A stretch of 64,000 bases of DNA, from positions 8,304,501 to 8,368,500 of the forward strand of contig NC_003280.10 of assembly GCF_000002985.6 (NCBI RefSeq), written 5' to 3'. The stretch's first letter is position 1, and each line of letters opens with the position of its first letter. This DNA is from Caenorhabditis elegans. Taxonomy: Eukaryota; Nematoda; Chromadorea; Rhabditida; Rhabditidae. Positions 46,190 to 58,915 of the stretch are shown here, one piece after another. Below the pieces are notes generated by a model. It ran no database searches, had not been told where the DNA came from, and was given only the letters and a program-made list of their open reading frames with translations. Position numbers and translations under genes: made by a program.

Positions 46190-49100
46190 TCATAAATTAT
46201 TCCAGAAAGTAGCGACAAGCAATAAAATGATAAACTGATAAATATCAAAGGCTGATGCCACTTCACTGGTGGCAGAGTACAGAAAACCGGTGAGAAGCGA
46301 CGGGGAGCAGCTATCTGAAAATAAAATGAATCTTTAATGTTTTAGGAAAAGTATTTTTAAACCAGAAGTAAAATTAAATGAAAGGTAAATAGTAGCACTG
46401 TTGACTGATACATCTTCACATGAAACTCTATCATAGACTCTTAAAAGATTGATTCGATCGGATACATAAGTCTGAAACGGAGAACATATTATAATTAGCA
46501 AAGAAGGGATGTTTGTATTCAGGGAGCGTCTAGAAGGAAAAATACTCACCATACAAAATAATTGTCTTGATAAACTATCCCGAGCTATAATGAAGGTGTT
46601 ATCTTCATGCTTAAAATTTGCCACACAAGTAAGCTCATCTGAAAGTAAATTTACTCAATCATATCTTAGAAATTCGAATCACCTCCATCCGGCAAAGAAC
46701 AGTCTCTAACCAAGTTCATTGAGTATTTTGATGAACATCCAACTTGCAGAATCGGGTCTGAACATGTACTAGAATAGTGTTTTCCACGGATTGGACATGC
46801 TTCTTTTGAGCCATGAAGAATAAGAGTATCTCTTGTTTCAACGGGAAAATCAGAACAATCTGCAAAGGATTCGGAAGGGCTGATTTCTCCATATTCCACG
46901 TGGGCGATGTGTGGTTTACGCATGTGAACCTGAAACCATTAATTCATTTTTGAAGCAAAGAACAACAAACTCACTCTGACACATTGATATCCCACTTTGC
47001 ATCCTTTTGTTACATAAGTTCTGTAAGTGTAGTGTTCATTACTCTCTTCGGAGACTTTTTGAAGACAAGTCCAAACGGTGTCATTTCGTCCTTTTACTGA
47101 TGATATCCATGATCCATGATAGACACGATGATACGTTCCAAGCAACATAGATTCCCAATTTCTAGACTTTTCTCTATATAGAGTTTCTGGAAATTCACAC
47201 CCAGAGTAGACAGGGGAGTCTGAAAATTAAAAAGTAAACTACAGGGATCTTAAGAGATAGTCTACTCCACCTTGCCGGAAATGAAGAGTCGTTGCAGCTG
47301 CTCCAATATGGGTCAACTCTTGACAGCCAGCATCAGCAGACTCTCCAATTCTCCCACTGCTGCCAGTTTTATCATGAATCTAGAAGTTTTTTTTCAAGTT
47401 ATCAAGTTGATCAATTCCAAAATTTAGCAAAAAACCAACTTACAAAGCATCTATACTGTTCTCCAGCGCTGTATCCTACTCGAGCAGCAAAATACTGAAG
47501 TCCAAATGATTGCCACGATCCGATACATTCCATTTGCCAAATCGCAGATTCTCGATTTGGAATCTCTGGGCACGCCTGATAGTGAAGAGCCAGACGATCA
47601 TATTGAGCACATCTATGAAGGTGAGAAGTTCGACTATTACAGATCCCTTGATTTGTTTGATATGTGAAATTCATCGGAGCTTCGATCGGACATGGTACTG
47701 GTATTGCTTCTTCTAAAAATCGATTAGGTATAGATTGGATAAAAATGAAAATCAGCTTACTTCTAAATAAAGTGTGCATTGTTGTATCAGCACTCATTAA
47801 TTGGGAACACTTCTCAAGTGACATTTCTGGATCGAATATGCATTGTGCTGAAAGCTGCTATTATTAGGTATTTAGTTTTATAAAATTAGTGCTGGTAAAA
47901 TTAAAAATTATTTTCAATATTTAGATAAATGAAATAATTACAAAAACTAACTTGTTTTATAGTGGAGCACATTTTCATGAACCGGAAACGTTATCAAGCA
48001 TCTATAGCAATCGCCTCGTGATCTGAAAGTATACGATCTTTTAGTTACTGATCATGGTTAATGACTTACGTATCAATAGTCAATAAATACAAATCCCTGC
48101 TTTTATGAACACAATTCCCTAAATTTCCGATAGAATTGTGTGTAATATTAAGCTCATTCCCATTTTCTAGCCATACTCCAGTCCATGGCAGTCGACATCT
48201 TGACCCTGAAATGAGAATTCATTTTTTTGTTTCTTCTCCTTCTCATCGTTATTTTTTCTAGTTCATTTCTCTTGGGATTCTTGCGGACCTCTCATTTTTT
48301 TGTGGAAATTATTTTCCATTCTGTGTATGGAAATTGAACATGAATATAAAGAAACTAAAAAATTCTCCCCCTTCTATTCCTAATTGAGCTTCTTCCGCAT
48401 GTCTTCTCCAAATATATGTGTACACTTGGTTCTTCTTCCACCCTTTTGCTAACTTTGCATATGTATCTAAATGTTCCAATGACATTGTATCCCTCTGGGA
48501 GTTTCAACATCATCATTGCCCGCTAAAAATGTTTGACCTAAAAGCTACTATGGTGGTCTAGTACATATAAATTCAAAATTAAGAATTGGCTATTGAAGGT
48601 GGTCACGCAATCCGTCAAATTTGTGGTTTTAGAAGGCGAAGCACACGGATAAATAACAGATTGTACTTGCATTTTTTAATATGAGAAAAGACAAAATCGA
48701 AAAATGTTTTCCTCCAAGATATAAGCCAAAGTAAATTTCAACACAGAGCTTACAAAACTGACAAACACAACTTTAAAAGAATCTAACTGCTCCCATTACT
48801 CCTCCAATATTCCAATATTCATTTAAAAAGAGCCACTGGTTCCCAGTGCCGGATATATCCCGTCTTCCGAACACCTCCCTAATCGTTTCGGACATCCAAA
48901 TCTTCGTCCCATATAAAGATCCACGCGCACACCATCCACGACATTCAAAAATCGCATTATCCTCCGTGGTCTTCTCTTTTGGCGGCTCGACGAGCGTTTT
49001 CTCGAAAGGGCTATGCACGAACAATCGGCTCGCGAGAGCGCTCCGCCACCACCAATTTTTGCGCTGTTTCTCTTCTCTTCTGTCTCCGTCACGACTCTTC

Positions 49101-50155
49101 AATTTGGCGGCGGCGTCGATTGGAAACGAATTGGTGAATGAAATGGAAGAAAGAATTCTCTCTCGAGGGACAAATTAATTGGTGGCTCCACCGATATTTA
49201 TGATCGAAAAAAGAAGGACTTCAATGATTCTGATTTATTGGTATTTATTATTTTAAGAGAGACTATCACAAAATTATTACTTGGATAAAGATCAAATATA
49301 CTGTTTTAGATAAAACATGGCAGCTAAAAACAAAATACCAATTCATTTTGACATTCTCAAAAAGTCTCAATTTCTATAAAATTCCAGCTCACTATTAACA
49401 AACACTTCTTTTCCATCTCTAGTACCACTTAAATTCTTCCGTCTCCTTTCCCAATTGTTCCGAGAGCAGTCAGAAATAATAAGCCCAATCATTCGTCCTT
49501 TTGCGTACGCCGTAAAATTCCATGAGGCTCTGGTACAAAACACATGAATCAGAATTAAGTACAATTAATCCTCATCTGACATTTGGCTCTTATACCTCGC
49601 CATGATAATGATCTTTCTTGTCAAGGACCCAATTCTAACCAAATGACATATTGGTATTAGGAGCTAGTACGGGAAAAGCAGTTAAGAATTTTTCTTACAA
49701 AATGAACTCTGGTAAAAACTTTTGAAGAAATCAACTCATGCAACTTTTTCCTTGTGTTCAGAAAAAAACCGACGATAGGTCAATTTATAGCATGAGCTAC
49801 TTAAAAAACACGATGAAAAACACGATGACCTTCTTTTACACATACTTATTCATCTTCTCCTCCCTCTTTTCCTGACACATACATCCCCTGTCTCCCTCCC
49901 AAATATATCTGCACACGCAATCAAATCAGTGAGTGTCCCTGGGACCTAAAAGACAAGACACATTGCCCTGAAGGCATCTAGATGCACTTTTTCTCCCATC
50001 TCTCCTTTTTTCCAACGTATTTTTCAATTTCCTGAGATTTTTGCAGACGATATCCCTGCCCCCAAAAGCTTCTGCTTCTTAAAAATGCTCAAAAACTGAC
50101 CTTGTGAAAATCCAACAAAAAGTTGAAGGAAGGACAGGATGACGATGCGGAGCAT
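46190..50155 (-). CDS. Secreted Cys-rich multidomain protein of unknown function
   Basis: Exons 50155-50101, 48205-48070, 48022-47952, 47847-47761, 47712-47444, 47379-47271, 47219-46975, 46929-46683, 46638-46550, 46471-46363 and 46314-46190 chain in phase to 513 residues. The first exon encodes a signal peptide (MLRIVILSFLQLFVGFSQ) and lies 1.9 kb from the rest. The body repeats a pattern of paired cysteines (GSRCRLPWTGVW, GDCYRCLIT, ACPIRGKHYSSTC, VGCSSKYS) in several related modules, like a nematode and arthropod family of uncharacterised extracellular domains (DUF7042-7045 in Pfam, as I recall). The C-terminus is hydrophobic (FIILLLVATFWNNL), fitting a GPI anchor signal or tail anchor. It converges on eff-1, with stop codons 495 bp apart. 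Function unknown. From memory C26D10.6. Confidence 0.8.
48206..50100 (-). other. First intron of the Cys-rich secreted-protein gene
   Basis: 1895 nt. A GC-rich patch at 48.84-49.13 kb is open for about 100 codons on both strands, but the frames look like chance products of base composition. The rest is AT-rich. First introns of this length in the species often carry enhancers. Confidence 0.5.
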
Positions 50156-53100
50156 GGTGGCTCATGACATTTGGTAGTACGAAGAGAAATGGATCTGCAG
50201 CTGAAAAAAATAAAGAGAAAATGACACCTTAATTGAGGGGTACGAAAAGTGGAGAAAAAGTACTTTTTCGAAACGGCGTAAGATGGAATTAAAAAAGTAC
50301 AGAAAGTAGAAAAGTCGAATTTGAAAAAAAAGTAATAAAATCAATAAAAGTCGGAAGCAATGCGGTTATCATATTGTTATCTGTGAATTTAGAAGGAGAC
50401 ACATAAGAAACCGAAAACGGAGATTTCAAATGAAAAATGGAAAAACAGAGAGACAGACAGAGAAAAATACCGACTAATTAGAGGCATATAGGTGATGATT
50501 TTAAGAATTTCTGTTCGTTTTTTACTTTTAGAAACTTTAAGAAATTTAGAACTTTTAGAAAATTAATGTCACTGAAAAATTTCAGAGAAGTTCGAATTCT
50601 TAATGTGTACAAACACAAAGTAGAAAGGAAATTTTTGTTAACTTTGATTGATTCTAAAACATTTAATCAACTATTCAATTTAAAATGAAGGACTAGTTCG
50701 CAACTTTCAAATCCAGAAATTTATTAAAAACTTTACTTCAAAAAAATTCCCGAATTTGTTTAGCTTTAGAACTGCACTTTTTGATTCAGGGAGGTTTATA
50801 GGTTTATTCAAAAATTTTCCAAAAAAAGAGGTTTTGAAGTGAAGAAAGGCGGGAAAAAAGAAAAGAAAACTCTTGAGAGGGGGCAATACTAGTGGGGGGC
50901 TCTTTCTGTCTCCAGAGGCTCCTAATTAGATACGATGGCTCTTTCAATATTTTGAGAAATTCCAAAAGAGAAAATGTTGAGATTTAATGAGGGTGTCGCA
51001 TGGAACAGAATTTGTAAAATATTTTCCAAACGAAGTGCTTGTTTTTCAAAAATTCCCAGGAAGGGTGCGGCGTTGCAAAGATTCAAGAGGGTGGTGACGT
51101 GGATTTCAAGATTTCAAGTTTTTTTTCACTTTTTGCTTTGTTCAAGGATTTGTTTTGGATAAACAAAATGAATGTTGGAAGCGGCATGACGCAAAAGGAA
51201 CGGGAAAACGGAAAAATGATGGGACTGGGAGAAACCAAGAAACATAAAAACACATGAACTATTTGGGAAGATAACTGAAACTGTTGGGTGATGCCATTCA
51301 ATTTTGAAATATAATAGTAAACTCTAAAAAACTGGGACGAAGTCCCAAAAACCCAAATTTTTGCAATGGGAGCTAGAAAACTAGATCTGCATAGGAAGTT
51401 TTAATGAATTACATACTCGTGTATATGATTTTTTAAAATTTAAAATATATACTATTTACTCTTGTTGACAATACCTCTGGCTGGTTTAATCAAAAAATAT
51501 CCGAATAACCTATAGAAAATGGAATGTTACTACTACAACACCCATCTTTTCTCTTCATCCACTATGAAAACAAAAAACACTATTTTCACTCTAGAAAAAA
51601 GGAAAAGAGCTTTCTTTTCTCATTCCCCGCCAACCCATATCCACTCCCTCTGTATTCTAAATAAAGTCACACGTTTTTCAATGTTCCTCTCTTAAAGAAG
51701 TGCGGTTGGGTGGCTCTCAGGAGGGAGCACAAAAAGAGCAGAAAAGGGAGGAAAAAGGGAGAAGAAGAAGACTGGGAGAGCCCCTGTTTTGGGAGAAGAC
51801 TCCGTTGAGCTCTATTCCCATATGGGCGGAGCATGTCCAAAACAAGAGGTGGACATCAGGAAGATACCAAATGTTTCAAGACTTTTTGGGGCTGAACTGT
51901 CTAGGTGTTAAGAAAAATCCCATCATTTCTGAGCCATGATTTCTAAATCTTATTTAAACAATTTTCAAAGAAGAAATTGTCAAAATGTTTTCATAATTGT
52001 TTGCATTAATTTGAAACATTGTTCCTTGAACCCTATATAAAAATTATGTTTATAAATATATATCAAACAGTTTAAAACTGGTAAGTTTCAAACAAAAACT
52101 AATAATAAGATCGAAAAAGGTTTAAAAAATGTATTCCTAATAAGTTTAAAACATCCATTTTGAATAGCCTTATTATGTTCACTGTGACACCGAAAAAAGT
52201 ATAGGAATCTGAAAATCTCCACTTCGGGTGGCTTAAAAGCATGCCCTCTCTCTATAAGGATGAAGTCAAAAGTGAGAAAAATGCGGGAAACCTCTTTTTT
52301 CCGTATGTTTGCATTTGTGATTTGATATGTGCATAATTCAACACAAGTGGTCTCTTTCACTCTTTTCGCGATCCAGATCGGAGAAAGTTATTGAAAAGTC
52401 TTAGGTTATAGACTCTCGATTCTCAATTTTCTGTTATGAGGGAGCAGTTTTATTGGCACTAGCGAGTAATATGTCGGCATTATATTGGGAAGTAAACCAG
52501 CTGGGCATAGAACTCGTAAACCACCAATAAGCTAAGAACTGCATCTTTTTTTGCTTGTACTGGACTTTGTCTTGTAATTTTAACCAAAGGACTTCAATCA
52601 AACTGCGTTTATGTTTTAGACAAGAAAAAAACAGGGAAAGCTTACTATTTTTAAACTTTTACACAAAACAATTACGAAAATTAATTTATTTAACCCTGTA
52701 TATTTGTATATTTGCTTTGAAACATGCCTCTTTTCAAGATTTCATTGCTAGCTAACACAATTCCTCTTAATTTTGTTGATCCAAAAAAAACTATCATCAA
52801 TACCTATTAAATGTCGATAAGGATTAATTGATGCTGATGTTGCCATTTTGTCTGGTGGCAAAAAACTATCTGTCCGATTCTGCAAGCTTTCGAAAGAAAT
52901 AAGGAAGTATGTATCTTAGACGTTCATCTTAAAAGTACAAGTCTAATCCAATTGAGAAACCCAATGACAGTCAAGATAAGTTTATAACGATTGAGGATAT
53001 TAACAGAATTTGTTGATTTATAGTAAAAAACCGAACATGTAGTATTTGGCTTTAAAAAAAGGAGATAGAAAAAAAAATCAAAACGCAACAAAGTTGTTGG

Positions 53101-53800
53101 CAGAAGGCATAGTCTCAGTTTGAAATGAATACTGGTGCACTTTAATAGTAGTGATCTCAATAAATAAAATTTAATGACAGTTAAAATAGTGAGTCCTTTG
53201 AACCGTTTAGTTTAAAGTTTTACCTTCAACTCTATTAGGATTTTTCATACCTCCCTTGGAAGTTTATAAACCTTTATCGGCATTTTCCCCATATCTTCAA
53301 AAGGAATTTAATTCATTAAAAATTACAGAAAGCCTCGACCGATGTTTGTCTCTTTTCTCCTCGGTGATAAAAAATAAAACAATGGGGAATGAGTGAATAG
53401 AAGAGAACTCCAACTGCAAATTTGAGAACATTCTCGATTAAATTAAAACGTCCCTAGTTACAAAATATCAGGATCGAAAGTGTTTGGTTAGCTGTCTTAT
53501 GATTCTTTTTCATAAAATTCTCATGGATATAAATCTTTTAATTCTTCATGTATCTTCTCTAATGGACTCCAAAAAAGTGTGAACACACAATTGCGGAAGC
53601 ATTTGCAAGACACCAGAGGATATGAAGAACCCGTTCTTCTTACGCAACTTGGTGGTTTTTGTTCGATTCCACTAATTCAAACGGCGAAAAGTATACAGAA
53701 TTTTACCCAATTTTGATTACAGATATGTTTAGATGAAACACATTTATTTTGAAGGTACATACATACAAACAACAATAGAAAAAATATAACTTCAGAGAAT
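50156..53800. other. Intergenic region, no gene seen
   Basis: 3.6 kb between the start of the Cys-rich gene and the 3' end of the collagen gene. Short frames at 50974, 51700, 52088 and 52924 have neither family resemblance nor coherent splice partners. The promoter of the Cys-rich gene should lie at the left end. Confidence 0.5.
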
Positions 53801-54890
53801 CTAGTATCCTGGAGCAGTTCTTGGTGGTGGGCAGTGATCGCAGCCACCTCCCTCTCCTGGTTGTCCAGCCTCTCCTTGTTCTCCAGCAGCTCCTGCTTGT
53901 CCTGGAGCTCCATCAGTTCCGGCGTCTCCAGCTGGTCCTTGTGGTCCATCTTGTCCTGGTTGTCCAGCAGATCCTGGTTGTCCATCTGTTCCTGGGGCTC
54001 CTTGTGGTCCTGGTGGTCCTGGTGGCCCAGCTGGAACAGCTACCTCCTCAACGACTCCTGGCTGTCCGTCTGGTCCTGGTTGTCCAGCGGCTCCATCTTG
54101 TCCTGGTGGTCCTTGTGGTCCATCGTTTCCTGGTGCTCCTGGAGCTCCGGCTTGTCCATCATTTCCTGGGGCTCCGGCGTTTCCTGGTGCTCCCTTTGGT
54201 CCGGCGTTTCCTGCTGGTCCTGGTGGTCCGGCTGGGCAGTCGAAGCAGAAGTCATCAGCAGTTGGAATAGCCTCAGCTGGAGCATCAGATCCTGGTTGTC
54301 CGTCTGGTCCTGGTTGTCCGTCGTTTCCGTCACGTCCGTCCTCTCCTGGGGTTCCTGGTGGTCCAGCTGGTCCAGACCCGCATGAGCAGCATTGACCTCC
54401 AGCTTCAGAACCTCCAGCAGAAACGGCGGCATCAGTACTGTACTCAGCTGGTGCTCCGTATCCAGCTTGACGCTTCACAAGCTTCTTAACTCCCTTGATA
54501 CGCTCGTATTGCTCGAAGAGACCATTGGTACGGTGAACACAAAAGTCAACCTAGAAAAGATTAATGAATCAAATATTGAACAAGAATTCGAAATAAAATT
54601 TAAACTATTGGAATTTCAATAAATATACCTCGGTTTGAAGAGTGGATTGAACAGTCTGCATGTAGTTGTACAACGAGGGAATAGCGACGATGGCAGTCAA
54701 AGTAGCCACGGTACTAAAATGAAATTTTTAATTTAAAATTAAATTGAAAAATCAAAGAAAAATACCTGATGCAGATACCGAAAAAGGCAATCTTGCGAAG
54801 GCCTTCAGCTTCTTGCATCAACTTCTTCTCGTCTTGTTGGTACATGCTTGTGTTGTTCGAATCTAATGAGGAAACGATGCCATTTGCCAT
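53801..54890 (-). CDS. col-77: Cuticle collagen
   Basis: Nematode cuticular collagen, secreted by the epidermis and cross-linked into the exoskeleton. Exons 54890-54766, 54713-54629 and 54550-53801 encode 319 residues. The N-terminal cuticle-collagen domain has a membrane-spanning segment ([20 protein letters not shown]) and ends at VDFC. A basic furin-type cleavage site (KKLVKR) precedes the mature part. The Gly-X-Y region is split by short non-helical Cys-bearing breaks: [21 protein letters not shown], and at the end [16 protein letters not shown]. Many GQPG and GAPG triplets make the antisense strand deceptively open. Downstream regulation is likely tied to the moult. Family certain; the col-77 symbol (M195.1) is from memory. 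Confidence 0.93.
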
Positions 54891-56288
54891 TCAAGGCGGC
54901 GCTTATATACCCAACTTTAAACTGTCTAACGAGCCGCTTCTTCGCAACAGGTCACTACTGAAAAAACGGCATCGGCGCCGTGCCTTATGCAGTTCAGCGT
55001 AACAAAAACACGGTCTGCGTCGACGGGCTTGCATTCGGCGTCTCGTACCTTTTCAGTATCTCTTCCCGCGTTTTGGTTTTTTGTGAGCGCAAGGTTGCCG
55101 ATACGCGTTGATTTTCGATGAACCTGTGAAACAACGATGGTATCTCTGTGGATGGAGATAGAAATCTTTTTTTGACGCCTTGAAGATGTTTAAGCTGCGA
55201 AAAGAATATTTCAAAGCGATGGCAAATTGCATGATTCTCGATACATTACAACCTAGTAAAACATGATTTAAGACTTAAGTTTTTGTCTGTGTGAATGGGT
55301 GAAAGCTTTAGATCGGTATCGTTTTATTTGTTATCTGTAGTAATCTGTTAAATCTGTAAGTTGATCAAACACCGAGGTTAGTACTTTCATTGTGTTTGTG
55401 GGAAAGCCCAGCCAAAGTAAACAGAAACTAGTTCAAATTTAAACTACCGCCTACGATATGTGTCATTGTCGAAATGAGTAATGAGTAAATTTGAATAAAT
55501 GTGCAATTTTGAAATTTTGTGATTTCATCGAAACTGTTACATCATATCGTAAATATTTTGCTCTTTCGTGTATATCCAACTCGTCTTTTTTGGCTCTCGT
55601 GCCTACTACATACTCAAGTTCCTTCATGCCTTCCTGTTTCAATAAGAACATGTACAACCAGGTAGCGATTTGTTGTGCCTACGTGACTTTTTTGTGCTGC
55701 TCAAAATTTAACAAACAACAGTTTATTTTTACGACTCTAAGTATTACTCTTTTGGATTTATTTTCAGAAGTTATTTCATATTGCTCAAGCCTAGTAGAAC
55801 TGAGACTAAACTTGATCTTCGCAGATTTTTAGTCTAATAGTTATAGAAAATTTTCTGCCAATTTACCTAGAAAAACAAAATCATGTTTTTTGCCAACAAT
55901 GTCCGGGAACTATGTTTCTATTTGTGTGCGCATGTGCTCAGTGGCTTCTTTACGCGCTATCCGTGCCGTCCACAAAAACCTATCCTAATCATCTCATCAA
56001 TTTCCGTTTTTTTTTCTTTCGTTTTTCGCACCTCATGCTCATTCATTATCGGGCGAGAAAGAGATATTTTGTGGCCGGCGATTAAATGCGATTATCACTC
56101 CCCAGAGACCGCAAAAGTCGAGTAGTTTTCCCGTTAGGAGCACCAGACTCCCTCCCGGGGGCCGGCTGGCCACCGCCTCTTCTTTTTTGAGCAAACAATA
56201 GGAAGGAGGCCATGCTCCCACCCCTGGAGACCCTCCTGGACATTCAGTACGTAGTCCAACTAACGAGGTATCTGCCAACGACATCAGC
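54891..56288. promoter_or_regulatory. Divergent region between the collagen and the Cys/Gln-rich gene
   Basis: 1.4 kb containing both promoters. 54.9-55.1 kb and 56.1-56.25 kb are clearly GC-richer than the middle. An open frame at 55491-55832 looks like chance. Confidence 0.45.
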
Positions 56289-58587
56289 ATGAAAAATACT
56301 GTTTTGATATTCTTAGTTCTATTTTTTATTCACACGGTATTTAACTTTTTTCTTAGAAAACTGAAAACTGATTTTTTTTTTTGATATTGTACTTAAATGT
56401 TCTAGCAATCTTACTTTTAGTAGCACAATAAAAGTATATGTTAGTGTTTTAGAACTATTTTGATTTTTAACTGAAAATTATTAATCATAGTAAGAACAAG
56501 GTGAAAAACCAAAAATTAGATGAAAATTGTAAACTTGCACCATAGCCAATCACTTTTCAATAAATATTTAAGTCTAAGTTCAAATTCTAGACTGATGCGA
56601 AATCCCCAACACGAAGCAAACGCCAATGCGGATGTTCATCGAAACCTCAAATGGCTTGTAAATGTTCAACTTCTACAAACATCTCAAATCGTGTATGTTC
56701 ATGCTCCCCACTCCCGTAAGTATCAATTACTCGTCTTCCTGCCTAACGTCCGTCCAGTTCCAGTTCAACATCTTCTTGTGGATGTCAAGCTTCTTCTTCG
56801 TGTGCCAATTCCTGTCGTTCCACGTGTCGACCGACTTGCTCGTCTTCCGGAGGATTCGGATGTCGTATGAATTGCCAGAATACGTGTGTAAATGCATGTA
56901 ACAAACAATTCGCGTAAGAAATCTTATCTGCATCTTTTGGCATGAACACCCTTGAAACGCCTTTAAGATTCTCTAATGTCTAAAATTGTAATATTTTCAG
57001 GCCGACTTCATCCTCTTCAATTGTTCAAATTAAAAACCAACCATCTGTAATTCGAGCAGTCGCTGGAAAATCATGTCTTTCGGGTTGTAATTCACAGGTT
57101 TTATTTTGAATATGAAAATCATGCATATTAAAAGTATTTAGTGCTCAAACGTTTGTCAACAAAAACAGTACAGTTCGTCGCAATGTGCAAGCTCTTGTAA
57201 TCGATCGTGCTCTCGAGTTTGTCAATCAAACCCTTCAGCAAGCTCTTCACAATCACAAACAACAACACAGACACCATTGAAGGTATAGTTTTAATTTTTT
57301 TGTTTTTTTTAATCAGTAATATATTTCAAAAGTTAATATTTAAATCTGATATTGCAAAGCTAACTATTTTCCAGGTGAGTATCAAAGTACTGGATGATGG
57401 AGCAAAATGCATGTCTACTTGCTCGGACACTTGCCGTTCTTCTTGCTCAAATAGAGTTTCCCAATCCACGTGCGATGCTACGTGCCAAAACACTTGCTCT
57501 TCGATGTGTCCATCTCAATCACCACAAGGATCACCACAATTACCAACTCAAACCACCACTACTAACGCACCGATTAAAATAAAAATCCAGGTTTTCCATT
57601 CATTTTTTCTATCAAAACAAATTATCTAATCAGGTTCAACAACAACAACCACAGCAATCTCCTCAAAACAGTCCTCAACAACAGGCGCAGCCACAAGCAT
57701 CACAACCAATTGCACAAACTACTCAGACAATTCCTGCCTCAATTCCTCAAGCAGCGCCTCAGCAACAGGTGTGTTGGTTGAAAAAAAAAACTGCCAAGTG
57801 ACTTTTTTTGCATATTAGTCATCGAGGTCATAAAAAAAACTACATTAAGAATGTTCGGAAAGTTCTTTTCCCGTATCTAAAACCAGAAGTGCCCATTTTG
57901 TATTGCAGGAGGACCGAAATCTGGGATATATTTCTTAATAAATCCGAATTTTTCACTGATTCCGAATATGTATTTTAAAAAGTCAAAAACATTTCACTGA
58001 TTTCGTTACTCCACCTTTAATCCTAAAATTGTTTCAGTTTTTCTTTAAACGTTTGTAACATTATTATTAATTATTGAAGTAATTTCAGCCAAATTGCATG
58101 GCCCAGTGTCAAACTGGATGTGCAAATTCGTGTGCTCAACTTTCACCACAACCAACCGAAGGCTGCCCAACAAATTGTAGAAATACATGCAATGAAGTTT
58201 GTGCACCAACTGTGGCTTCACAACCAAGTACACAAGCCCCACAGTCATACCCAGTACTACTTGATCCCCAGCAAAGGTGAGTGAATATTATGTGAATACT
58301 TCAAAGTTAAACTCTTCAGATGTTCTTCGGAGTGTCAATCAGTTTGTCAGCTAGCCTGTGTAACTCAGAAATCAGCTCCTCCATCTAGTTGCCTTGACAA
58401 ATGTTCTCCACAATGTGACTCTGCCTGTACAAGTCCTCAAGTGCAACGGAACTCTGCACAACTTTTCACACCTTCCGCCGATCAAGCACCTGCTTCATCT
58501 GCTCAACCAATAAAAATTAATATTTCGCTTGCTCCGTTGAAACCATCGGCTTCAACGTCATCTTCACCATCTCCTACCTCTCTTTAA
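56289..58587 (+). CDS. Secreted protein with Cys-cluster modules and Gln/Ser/Pro linkers
   Basis: Nine exons chain in phase: 56289-56336, 56591-56715, 56758-56913, 57001-57097, 57169-57282, 57375-57590, 57634-57768, 58089-58276 and 58320-58587 (448 residues). Exon 1 is almost exactly a signal peptide (MKNTVLIFLVLFFIHT). The body has four or more short modules of cysteines spaced by two or three residues (CGCQASSSCANSCRSTC, CSDTCRSSCS, CQTGCANSCAQ, CSSECQSVCQLAC), separated by low-complexity linkers, one strongly Gln-rich (QQQQPQQSPQNSPQQQ). Modules follow exon boundaries. The layout resembles nematode secreted Cys/Gln-rich proteins, for instance pharyngeal-lining or cuticle matrix proteins, but I cannot assign a named family. 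From memory M195.2. Confidence 0.75.
57769..58088 (+). other. Intron of the Cys/Gln-rich gene
   Basis: 320 nt, AT-rich, nothing recognised. Confidence 0.6.
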
Positions 58588-58915
58588 AAAATTAAATTAT
58601 TTATTTATTTAAATGTTCATCAATATTTATTGCCATGCTTGTTCCCGTTGTCTTTCAAATTTTCGACTAAAAACCAAATTAAAATATTTTATTTTCGAAA
58701 ATATAATCCAATAAATACAAATATTACTGCGCTTAAGTACAATTGAAGCTTTTCAACTGAAAGGTTTTGAATAGATACTATTCAAAAAATTTTGTGAACG
58801 AGAAAAAGAAAACCCGAAATTGAAGCCAGAAACGTTACAAATTTAAAAATAATAAAACTAACAAGGAAACACCCGGTGTTGATTGGAGATTTTAATAGCA
58901 AAAAATGCAAATTTT

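Noticed and set aside
48773..49178. ORFs of about 110 codons on both strands in the GC-rich intron patch
   Set aside because: Open because of base composition; no motif, splice partners or signal peptide.
53821..54432. Long plus-strand and alternative-frame ORFs over the collagen gene
   Set aside because: They are shadows of the Gly-X-Y repeats; the minus-strand frame has the collagen domain order.
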